Below are positions 1 to 10,017 of a DNA stretch of 64,000 bases, in pieces (positions within the stretch are counted from its first letter, which is position 1; every line of letters begins with the position of its first letter). A program made the translations under genes and the position numbers. Where the stretch lies: assembly GCA_031310005.1 (NCBI GenBank), contig JAQJAX010000011.1, forward strand, positions 62,001-126,000, written 5' to 3'. The notes beneath the pieces are model-generated. The model made no database searches, was not told the origin of the DNA, and saw only the letters and a program-made list of their open reading frames with translations. The stretch is from Dactylellina haptotyla. Its lineage: Eukaryota > Ascomycota > Orbiliomycetes > Orbiliales > Orbiliaceae.

Positions 1-430
1 AGTTTTTCATTTAAAGAGATTTTTCTTTATTGCCCCTCCGGATTAGTAGAATACACTAAATGAATTAATTCTGACGCATATTTTACATCAAAAGATTTAG
101 ATAAATTATTATATAAAAATTGGATTCTATCGAATTTAGTCAAATCTATTCTTTTTTCCGTATAATTCTGATAAATAAGGTATAACTATATTGAAAAGAT
201 CGTTAGTATTAGAAACAACAAATATGATGTGTACACCACTTTTATTATTTTATTCTATTTTTATTCTACCAACACCCAAAATACGTTGTAACCTAAAAAA
301 AAAAGAATAGCTGATTCTGAAGAATAATTTTGTCAAATAGAAAAAAGATAAACTACCCTTAAAGAATTTGCTTTAGAAAAATATACACCTGACGTACCTT
401 CTGCTTGATATAAGCCATTTATAAATTATT
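1..430 (-). pseudogene. LAGLIDADG HEG fossil downstream of cox3, cut by the window edge
   Basis: On the minus strand the pieces NGLYQAEGTSGVYFSK and FDVKYASELIHLVYSTNPEG can be read in different frames. They are typical of a LAGLIDADG_2 family of mitochondrial intron proteins. The copy is broken by several stops and frame changes and probably continues past position 1. It lies just outside the 3' end of cox3, with no intron core recognised around it. Confidence 0.55.
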
Positions 431-604
431 TAAAATCGTCTTTATTAACATTAAATTCCGTGGAATTAAAATCATTTTTAATTTTATTAAATTCTACTAA
501 AACATTATCTATAAGTTTGGGTTTATTAACACCTAATGCTAGAAATAAAAAATATTGTGAATAAAATATATTATATAAAAAATATATAATTAATATACTT
601 AATA

Positions 605-3600
605 TTAAGAACCTCAATAATATACTGAAACATATAAAAAAAGTCAAACACTCGGCAAATACAGAGTCAATTTATACATAACTTGTAAATAATTATAACA
701 TAAAATAATTTTAATACACTTTTATAGACTTATTAAATATATATAAATCACTAATGCTTAAATTATATTTTATAATATTAAAGTTATATTTGTTCTGTTT
801 CTGGTTTTATCTTAAATATATTATTTATTTAAGGACTTAGCTACCAGCTTTATATTTTTTTTAAAAATAAATAGAGCATACCTTAATATTTTCATATAAC
901 TACCATCTGCTCGTTGCACTTTTACAACTCATCAAAAATATATAATTTATAAATTGATGATATGATTTAGTTCCGCAATTACCCATTGTATTTAAAACAT
1001 CATTATTATTATTACCTTACATGAGTGATTAATTCATTCATTTAATTTTTTTATAATTAAATTGGGTAAATAAAGTTTTCGGGTGTTTTCGGAGTTTGAT
1101 AATTTAATGCTTATAATAAAAGTTGCTAACTTTTTTGCACATCAACGAACATTACTTACGAATTTACCTAATATTACTATATTTATTTAGGATAAATTAT
1201 TCGTTTTATAACTCATCTCTGAGACCATTAGAATATATCTAAAGAAATTTATGGATTAATTAATCCATAATAACCAACTACCATTTATTCGTTGCTCTTT
1301 TACAATCCGTATTAAGGATTTGATTTAGATCCGCGATTTTTTTTATTTCCCTTTAGGTCATCTTTATCTTTATTACCTTACATAAATTATTAATTTACCC
1401 GCTTACTATTTTATTAGTTAGCTTAGTAGATAAAGTTTTTTTAAAAGTCCCCGGAGTTTGATAGTTATTAGCACAATTAATATAATTTGATTATATTTAG
1501 TATATGCCAGTAAAGAATAGAAGCTTCAAAACCGAGATGCACGACTGTTTATCTTTAATTTTATTTGCTTTGCTAAATACAATTCATTATTCAATACTTT
1601 TAATTTTATATTTAAAAATCATCTCGTTAAATATATTATTAATTTTAATTAAAAATATAATGAACCAAAGAAAACACACAAATTTAAATTTAGGTTGATA
1701 AATTGATACTTTTTAGAAAGCCATTAGAGTACACCTTAAAACAAGCTTTGCTTGTTAATACCATCTACTCTTTGCACTTTTACAGTTTAAATACCAAATA
1801 ATTATTATATATTTATTATTGATTTGTGTATATAAGTCCTGATTTAGTTCCGCGATATCCCTTTTGCCTTTTCAGTTATATATTTATTTATTACCTTACT
1901 TGAATAATTACTTCAACCATTTAATCCTTTACTATTAAATTTGGTATATAATATTTTTAGAGAATTTCCAGAATTTGATATTACTCACACATAATAAATT
2001 TACCAAAATTATTAGCATGATTATCTGTTGAATGATAAGCAAGTATTCTTCAGAAACCAACAGCAATAAAAATAGTACCTATTATAACCGTGTCTGTCTT
2101 TACTTCAGCATATCGAATAAATTAAATGTAAAACCCTATAAATACGACTTAGCTAGAACATAAATTTATTTACTTATTTCTAATGTATACTGAGTATACC
2201 TTAATTACAAAAGAAGAGGTACGTTCATAATTTGAAAATTATCCCTCCCACTTTCGCAATAACTATCGTCTACTCGATGCGCTTTTCCATATTTAAATAA
2301 ATATAGGTTAGTTCCGCGATTACCCTTTTAAGTTTACTTAATACAATAACTTTTTACCTAACCCATTATGATTAATAATGGTACTTATTAGACTTTTCGC
2401 TATATGGTAATTAAATTTATGTTCATAATTAATAAACTTACTTTACATATTCATTTTGGATTTTATAGTTATAATCTCTTCTATCCCCTATTGAGTAAGA
2501 TGAGATTTACTATTAATTAAGTTTGCAACTTTACAATATAAAACAAAATTATCATGTTTAAATCCTAGTAAAGGGTAATTATTAAAATAGGTATTATTAT
2601 ATTATATAAAGACTTATGAAAACCTACAACAAAATCACAAATTGTACCCTAAGATTTTTCTATATTACCGCAAGCAAAAAAACTCTACCAAATTATACAT
2701 TAGTTAAATATCCCTAATATATTGAGTTATTAAAAATTTAATTGTACAACCGTACCTAACTTATATGTTTTATATTTGGATATTTTAACATAAAAACAAC
2801 CCTCGGCGGCTAACCAATTAGGATTATTAATGCTAAAATCTAAACCACTAGGTCTCTCAACTGGAAGGATATTGCTTATAAATTTAGAAACTAATTGTTT
2901 AGAAAGGCCTCTATTCATTAAAGCTTTAATTACAACAATTTTATGTAAACCAGATAAATTTAAATGCTCTTTCCGGGAAAATAAATATAATGCTTGTTTA
3001 AAAAGTATGAAGTCAGCTTGCTTTTAGTAATTAAAGGGTAATTATAAAAATGTTTTACTATCACTCTTAAGTCATTAACAGAATTAAAAACATAATTACA
3101 TTTTTCTTAGCTATTTACATAAATTTCACCAACACCTCAAAAATTTTTGAATAATTTCAATAAATTAATATCTTTAAGATGAAGATGTATTTCTAAACGA
3201 ATAAACACGTCAACCTATTTTCAATTTATCGTCTTTAATAATACCAATGTTAAAATAACCTTCACCGTCAACAAAACCCTGTGATAAATCAAGGGCTCAA
3301 AGGTAGTCTTTAATTATGTGTTAAAGTAAAAAATTTTGGTTTATTTATTTGTTTTCCTTGCGCTTTCACTATAGATATATTAACCACTAAAACACTAAAC
3401 AGATTAGTGCAGTCATTGAGCGGGAACTCGTTTAAATACTTTTAAGAGTACACCTTAAACAAAGCGCATTGCGCTTTGCCTACTACCGTCTACTCATTGC
3501 TTTTTTTACATAAATTAAACTCTGATTTAGATCCGCGATAACCTTTTCATATATAAATATATAATATTTTGGTTTGTTACCATAATTAAGTGATTACTTC

Positions 3601-6600
3601 AACCACTAAGAATGTTTCGATTAAGGTTTTTACCAAAATTTTTATAATGTATTACCTTATATATTAAGTTTACATAAATTATTTTCAGCTGCTTTGCAGC
3701 TGTAATTAACCAAAATAAGGTGGTATTATTGTCTTTAGGGATTCCCCGGAGTTTGACAGTTTAGTAACTATCCTTTGATTAAATTTTACTTTTACTACCT
3801 CAAGCAATAAAATAAGTATAAAATACCAAAAGGGATATACTTTTTTCTACTGTTTTAGATATTTAAACCTAAGTGATTAAGCATGAAGGGAATCTATCTA
3901 GATGATCCAAAGTTATCAGGTTATTAAATAAAGAATGTCATTTAAATTAGAAACTTATCTACCTTTATTCATCCCAGATTTAATTTGACAAATCTGGCCA
4001 AATCCTTTTTTAGTTAAATGATCTTTGGTTTTTATTATTTCAACTATTTGCATCAATCATTGAAGTCTTTTAATTTTTTGCCCTTTATATTATAATCACG
4101 GAAGAATGGAATAATTTTTTCATAATTATTTGAAAAAGTATAACATTTAAAACTTACCGTGGTACGGTTTAAATAAGATGGAAAATAAGAGCCACAACCA
4201 AATAAATTCACCATACTTCTAATTAAATATTCATCCTTAATCCTAGAATAAGATTTTTATTCAGTAACCGCGAAACAACTATTATTATATATAAACCTAT
4301 TAACTACTAATTTATATCTTATTAAATATATATTTACCATTATAAAGTATATATATATATTTCTACTAAAATAATTAATAATTTTATATTTAGGTATATT
4401 TAATTTTTTAGATGCCTCACTAATAGAACAATAAGTATTTGAAATATTATTTTCAATATCAAATACTTATATTTCATTAAGGTCTCTTGGTGTATTAAGT
4501 CAAAAATTTAATTTATAAACCATAGAATAATGCATATAAGAAGAAACAATAACAACCAATAATGTCATAGAACTTTGATTTATATAAATATGATCTTTAT
4601 TTTTGTTATTAACTCGTGTTGTACAATCTAATCGAAACCTAATCATTAAAACATACATTAAACATCAACCAATTTATAAGAGTTTGTATAAATTATTAGT
4701 CTATGACGTTGTTAAAATCCATCTCCCATGATAAGATGCGCTAGGGATATTGGTGTTAACAAATTATAAATATTTTAAGGTATTACTTTTATTTTTCAGA
4801 ATAAAATAATAAAGCTCAGTAATGCATAGGCATTAAGCAAGTATCAAATTAAAACTCTATTGTATTTGTTACTAAACGATTCTTAACTTTGATTAAAGGA
4901 TAAAAAGAATAGTAATGATATAGAGAAAATAAAACAAACCAAAAATACTTAGAATTAACATTGGACTGAGCAAACCCTAATAAAGCATTTTTACTTGTTT
5001 TACTATAAAATTTAAACTACTATAATACTTTGGCTATATCAAGATAATTTAACTATAGATAACTGAGAACGAGTAAAACGTTCTCCTATAGTTGAATAAA
5101 TATTTGTTCCTTATAAAACTAAATTTAAAGATGTTTCAAATATTTTCTGTTTTATCTCGGCATAGTTATCTCTTTTATTTTCAAAACGAATTGTGGATAA
5201 TAGGCCTTATGTAAATACCGTTATTAAATAAAAATTAGGAATTTTTGTATTTACAGCTAAAGATTTTAAAGCTGGCATAGTATTAGGGAAAGCAGCCTTT
5301 AATTCATCGGTTTAATAGAAATTAATAGACACTTTATTAGATATAATATTATGTAAACCTTCGATAGTTAAAGGTTTATTACTTTAACTATCTCTATTGA
5401 TGATTTAAAAAATAATAAATCTTCTTGTTTTTAGTTATTAAAGGATATTTAACAAAGTGAGATATGATTATACTTGTTTTATCTTCTATAGAAGATAAAA
5501 AATATCCATAGTTTTTCCTTAGAAATTCTGCCTATACCGCCAAAATAAGTTTTAATTTCTACCAGAAATGGTAAAACTTGTAAATGTAGACTGATTAAAA
5601 TACAGCTTCAACATTTACGAGTTTTTTAGTTTTTTTAACTTTAATAAAAACACCCTTTAACGACTATAAAGCCTGTAATAAATCAAGGATTAATTTAACT
5701 AGATTTCTTACCCTTATTTAATTTTAAGGTAACTTAAGTAATTGTAGAAAATAATTTAGAATTAGTGTACTTTTTTACACTATTGCTTTTATTCTAAATA
5801 AAGCATGAATGTAACCCGTGGAACCCTGTTCCGAAGTAGAAGCAAGAACCAAAAGAACCATCACTTAAAGTGAAAGAAGATACTGTATATTCTACACCTT
5901 GGCATATAGTAAAAACTACTGCTAACACAATTGTGAAGATTAAGCCATACAATACACCAGATCTATTTCCCTGTATTAGTGAATGATGTGCATACGTTAC
6001 TGTAATACCAGATGACAGTAAAATAACTGTATTTAATAAAGGAAGCTCAAAAGGGTTTATAGCAGAAATCCCGAGAGGTGGTCATTGAGCACCTAGCTCA
6101 ACTGTAGGTGATAATGCACTATGAAAGAAGGCTCAAAAGACACTTAAGAAAAATAATGCTTCAGATGTTATAAATAAAATAACACCTAAATTAAGGCCAC
6201 GTTGAACTGCGCTAGTATGATCACCTAAATAAGTCTAAATTTTCGATATATTTATATATCAACTGGATTATATCTTAATTAATAGGTTAATTAAAAAATA
6301 ATTAACGTATTAAAATTTAACGCATAATCTCTGAGGATCCTACTAAAATATTTATACGTTTTTTGGTTTCCCGCTGATTGAACTATATAAATAGTTTTTC
6401 TAAGCAAACAGTTAAATTTATAGAGAGCACTTATTAGCATCAATACTACATAAATTTATTTATAATTTTTTTTTATCCTTTTCCTATTAAAGATCTAATT
6501 TTTAATCTTCCTTCGTCAGTAAGATGTTCTTTAGAGATTATCATATTATAAACAATCTCTCATTTTTTATAATCATTATATTTAACACCCAATAATGGAT

Positions 6601-9230
6601 ATTTATTAAAATAATAAATAAATAATTTTATATTATCTATAGATGATACACTTAAAGATAATACTTCTGAACCAGTATTATTAATATAAGTCTTAACAGT
6701 ACAAGACATAAATAATGCTAATTTTTCCATAAAAGGTAACATAGAAGAAGATGTAGGTTTATCGTATGAACGTTGATCCAATCTAAATTTAAGACTTACA
6801 TTTTCGCTGACAGATCTTTTTCGACTATTTGATTTAGGCTTACTTTCTATATATTTAATTCCAAAATGTCCATCTGTTTCTGTAAAACCTGAAAATCAAC
6901 TATTATTAGAAAAGTCAGAAATATCTAATAAACTTTCTGATATATCTAGGGAATATTTATTATTAATAAATTTAATTAAATCATTAAATCTTTTATTTTT
7001 AGGTGTTCTAAGTTTTCCATGTATTAATTGAATAAAAGATATAATTCCCTTTTTATCTCCTATAATATAACGAAGAGTATTATTACCAGTAATTTGAAAA
7101 CGTCCTATTTTTCCTAATTCTAATTGAATAAACGCATATAAACCTAAATTATTAATATGCGAAGCAAATACTATTCGTGGATTAAGCACTCTATTTAATG
7201 TTGTATTACCTAAAGCAGGAAGGGAAATATAACCGCACTATTTAATTTACTCCGAATTGTAATATTGAAATATTTGTTTGGTTTATAATTGTTATTAGAT
7301 TATTTAATGAAGAACGAAAAATATAAATTTTAGGTTTATTATTTTCCATTAATAAATTACAATTTAATCTATATTTAATAATCAAAACATTTATTAACTT
7401 TACAACACCTATTAAATTGAAACCATCAGTATAAAGAATGATACCTCTTCCTTGTAATTTAAGACTACCTCCCTTTACCCAATGAGCTAAAACCAAAGGA
7501 GTCAAAAGATTATAAATATTATTAGGTACTATTTTTTGATTTTTTTCTTTATGAAACATAAAATAAATATCAACAAAACAATGCATTCATTTGGTAGCTA
7601 TTAATAATTCATCTTTAGATTTACCTTTTAATTTTCCATCATTAATATAACGGTAAGGATCTTTATCACAATATTTAGATATTTCTTTAAATACATAAAA
7701 AATATATTCCTTATTAGAATAAGATTGACGAAATTTAATTCGTGCTTTTGATTTTATCTTATTATGTATTACAGCTCAACCGTGAGATAAAAGTAAACCA
7801 ATAAATATACTATATTCGTATGGAGATATTACGGATTTGATGTTAATTTCTTTTATGTCTTTATTGTTAATTTTAGCAATATTTTTTTCTTTTAATTTAT
7901 ACAGTATTAATTCTGTACCCTCATAGCGCGTAAATTTTGATAAAAGACAGGTTTGTTTAATATTAAACAAATTTAAATGAATTAAGGTTTTTTGTTCATT
8001 TGAAGGAAAGTGAAATGTAGAATATGATCTTTTGTTTGTAATGATAGAAGACGATAAATAATTACTTTTATGTTTTTTTATTAATTTATATTGCATGCTA
8101 GGTACAATAAAAGGATTAATAATAGATTTTAACAATTCTAAAGAGCTTGAACTTATATATATTCTAGGTTTACCACCTACTATATTAAGTGAACATTTAA
8201 GTCCATATTTAATAATTAGAACATTAATTAATAAAACTACTTCTTTAACTGAAAAACTATCAGTACTAATTCTTAGACCACTAGATGTAGCCGAACCGTC
8301 GCCCATTATCATATGTGCTAAAGCCACAGGAGTCAATAAATCATAAATATTAGTAGGTATAATTTTTTTTTTATTTAAATAAAATAAATCATAAATTTCA
8401 ACAAGACAAGGTAAACTTCGAGTAGAAAAACTTACAGAATTTACTGCCGTATTTTTTCTAGTTCTATGTTTATATTTGGGTAAACTATAGCAATAATGAG
8501 CTAAATCTGAATAAACAGATCAAACATAAGAAGATTGAGAAGAAGTTTGTTCGAAACCTAAACGAGGATATTTATTATTAACACTAGCATAAGATAATCA
8601 CCCATCAGAGAGTAATAATCCTACTATAATTCCACGTTGTTTAATAGGAAGTTTAATCATATGTAACTCAGTGAAAGATAATTTTTGTGTTGTAAAACCT
8701 GAATATAAAACTTCACCCCAAACAACTAAATCTTTACTTTCGCTAATTTGTATAGAACTTTTTTTTCTTGCAAAAATTGTAATAAATGAATTTTTTAATT
8801 TAATTGGATAAAACAAATTAACACTTTGTGAGTTTAAAGTAAATAGACCCGCTAAATAATAACCAAAATCATTATTTTTATTTGTATATAATCTAAAACT
8901 ATTAATATTTTCTTTATATTTAATTAAAGCTTGTTCTACATCTTCACTAGGAATAACTTTAGCAATATATATATTATAAATACGCAGCATGATACCAGTG
9001 AAAATTATTATACCCTCGGCAGCAACATCTCTAAATCAAAAAGCCATAGAAGCAACTAATGATAATAGCCCTAATAATAAAAGGTAACCTCCATTAGAAA
9101 AGCCATGCATTGTTAATACACCGGATGTAGTAAGAGTTAGCAATGAAATGCTAGTAAATAATGGCCAAGGAGATGGAGAAACTAAATGAAAAGGATGGGC
9201 TTGAAAATTACTTCTTGTTATATTTGTCAT
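605..9230 (-). CDS. cox3: Cytochrome c oxidase subunit 3, six exons, five introns
   Basis: Subunit III of complex IV, an integral inner-membrane protein. Exons, read downward on the minus strand: 9230-9012, 6234-5809, 2088-2017, 1539-1504, 1149-1139 and 650-605. Joined they give 810 nt, 269 residues plus TAA, the usual length for the family. The start is the ATG beginning [20 protein letters not shown]. Recognisable blocks follow: WFRDVAAEG / [45 protein letters not shown] / VIIGTIF, TDNH / [12 protein letters not shown] / FVDV / [14 protein letters not shown]. Every exon ends in T and every intron ends in G, as group I splicing predicts, and the phases add up. TGA encodes Trp at several conserved sites. 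Exon 5 is only 11 nt and exon 4 only 36 nt. Exon boundaries are inferred from the protein alignment and the splice rule. Confidence 0.95.
651..1138 (-). other. cox3 intron 5, minimal compact group I intron, no ORF
   Basis: This 488-nt intron has P around 1085-1103, Q around 967-985, R with TGCTC at 908-912 and S with GAGCA at 874-878. It is flanked by the 11-nt exon 5 and the last coding exon. No reading frame. Confidence 0.8.
1150..1503 (-). other. cox3 intron 4, minimal compact group I intron, no ORF
   Basis: This 354-nt intron is the shortest in the window. It has P around 1448-1466 (CCCCGGAGTTTGA on the forward strand), Q around 1321-1340, R with TATTC at 1286-1290 and S with GAATA at 1231-1235. 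The P7 strands are complementary but differ from those of introns 3 and 5, which is compensated change. No reading frame. Confidence 0.8.
1540..2016 (-). other. cox3 intron 3, minimal compact group I intron, no ORF
   Basis: This 477-nt intron has P around 1965-1980, Q around 1840-1858, R with TACTC at 1766-1770 and S with GAGTA at 1727-1731 (forward strand). A small perfect hairpin around 1740-1757 sits where P8 is expected. It has no reading frame. Confidence 0.8.
2500..3330 (-). pseudogene. LAGLIDADG HEG fossil between the two cores of cox3 intron 2
   Basis: Readable pieces are [33 protein letters not shown] and [20 protein letters not shown]. The second LAGLIDADG motif is internally deleted ([11 protein letters not shown]). 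The fossil lies downstream of the S element at 3446 and upstream of the core at about 2455-2190. This is the same ORF-after-core arrangement seen in the nad2 and nad1 introns of the same family. Confidence 0.65.
3950..5740 (-). pseudogene. Nested HEG fossils in cox3 intron 2
   Basis: Fragments of an old LAGLIDADG_1 gene lie at 5740-5180 (N-terminal half, with NPWFITGF and [16 protein letters not shown]) and at 4300-3950 (C-terminal half, with [11 protein letters not shown] and KDHLTKKGF ... IKSGMNKGR). Between them, at about 5160-4490, is a decayed LAGLIDADG_2 piece readable around 4720-4780 as [14 protein letters not shown]. All are broken by many stops and frame changes. The order suggests that one homing gene was inserted into another before both decayed. 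Confidence 0.65.
6473..7189 (-). CDS. LAGLIDADG homing endonuclease, second frame in cox3 intron 1
   Basis: A separate frame lies in another phase immediately downstream of the exon-fused frame and ends in TAA at 6473. It is open upstream to about 7221, and the GTG at 7189 is one possible start. It contains [16 protein letters not shown], a [18 protein letters not shown] second LAGLIDADG motif and the family tail [15 protein letters not shown] ... SKEHLTDEG. The first motif is absent or degenerate, so this is probably the C-terminal two thirds of a double-motif enzyme. Function is inferred from the family only. Confidence 0.7.
7242..9011 (-). CDS. LAGLIDADG homing endonuclease, two LAGLIDADG_2 units fused, in frame with cox3 exon 1
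   Basis: The frame continues without a stop from cox3 exon 1 (AAEG) to TAA at 7242, about 590 intronic codons under table 4. It holds two LAGLIDADG_2-type units in tandem. The first has GLLLSDGW (near 8600) and [15 protein letters not shown] (near 8300). The second has GLLLSHGW (near 7780) and [13 protein letters not shown] (near 7490). The second unit lacks the catalytic-type acidic residue in both motifs (SHG for SDG, KGG for GDG) and is probably inactive as a nuclease; it may persist as a maturase or as a relic. The protein is presumably released from a cox3 exon 1 fusion by proteolysis, as is known for exon-fused mitochondrial HEGs. Confidence 0.85.
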
Positions 9231-9285
9231 TTTATTATTTTATAAATTTTTACTAAAGACAAAGAAATTTAAATTAATAAAAGGT

Positions 9286-9380
9286 AAATGTATGGGAGTT
9301 CTGATTGTAATTTTCTATTGCTTTAATTGCCTTAAATGTATGGGAGTTCTGATTGTAATTTTCTATTGCTTTAATTGCCT
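9286..9380. repeat. Perfect 48-bp tandem duplication upstream of cox3
   Basis: A 47-nt unit starting aaatgtatgggagttctg occurs at 9286-9332 and again, identical, at 9334-9380, with a single t between. It sits 56 nt upstream of the cox3 start codon, in the presumed leader. Identity suggests a recent event or ongoing copy-number change. Confidence 0.95.
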
Positions 9381-9945
9381 ATATTATTAATACTATAGAA
9401 ACTTAATATTATTAGCATAGTTAAGTTATTCAAAGTATAATGAATCACAATCTACAAAAATCATTAAAAATTTTTAATAATGTGAACTAAAACTAATTAA
9501 ATTTATATTTATAAATTTATTCACAATATTAATAAAATTTAATAAACCCTAAATTTTTTTAATATTTTTAATGAATAAAAATATAAATATTAAAAACAAA
9601 AATTATTAATTTATTAACTATTTAGTTTAAAAAAGTATTTATATTAATATCATCAACTATGTAAAAATCGCAGATAATTATTGTGCGCATAACACGTGCC
9701 GATCTACATAAAAACTTGCTAAATTATAACTATTATTATTTTTATACGTTAATGTTGTAACCCCCTTTTTTCATCCAATAGTTTCATATAACTTTTTTTT
9801 ATTTTGCTTGTTAATTATTTTAAAGTAAAATTATTATATTAATATTTTTATTGTCAAAACAATATTTATTAAATTAAATTAATTTAATAAATATTTTAGC
9901 ACATAATGCGTAGTACGACGCTTAATTTTTTAAATTCATAAATTA
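9381..9945. other. Intergenic, cox3 leader region
   Basis: AT-rich spacer between trnR(ucg) and cox3. I see no gene. It presumably holds the cox3 5' leader. Confidence 0.6.
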
Positions 9946-10017
9946 ATCACGTTATCTGATTTGAACAGATAATACTCCCATCCGAAGTAGGATGCTTTGC
10001 CTTTAAGCTAAACGTGA
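9946..10017 (-). tRNA. trnR(ucg): tRNA-Arg (anticodon UCG)
   Basis: Cloverleaf: acceptor TCACGTT/AACGTGA, D arm GCTT/AAGC, anticodon stem TCCTA/TGGGA with loop CTTCGGA, and T arm ATCTG/CAGAT. It is closely similar to trnR(acg) at 27180-27251: the same acceptor and nearly the same D and T arms, with a different anticodon. Confidence 0.9.

Larger units (their letters stand above)
2089..5808 (-). other. cox3 intron 2, two compact group I cores at one site (twintron-like)
   Basis: Exon 2 ends at ...GLH and exon 3 continues directly with VIIGT, yet two complete compact cores lie between them. The upstream core has P around 3741-3760 (CTCCGGGGA class), Q around 3520-3540, R with TACTC at 3491-3495 and S with GAGTA at 3446-3450. 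The downstream core has Q around 2305-2325, R at 2271-2275 and S at 2192-2196. No coding sequence separates them, so one intron is probably inserted in, or beside, the other. The rest is HEG fossil, listed separately. Confidence 0.7.
6235..9011 (-). other. cox3 intron 1, group I (classical P7) with two HEG frames
   Basis: The core is visible near the 3' end: Q around 6362-6380, R around 6321-6340 (P7 strand GATTA) and S around 6264-6280 (TAATC, complementary). The usual GACTA/TAGTC pair is replaced by a compensated pair. Both HEG frames lie upstream of the core, between the 5' exon and P, as is common for IB-type introns. Confidence 0.85.

Noticed and set aside
1504-1698. Plus-strand open frame of 64 codons
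   Set aside because: It lies antisense to cox3 exon 4 and intron 3; the minus-strand exon and core explain the sequence.
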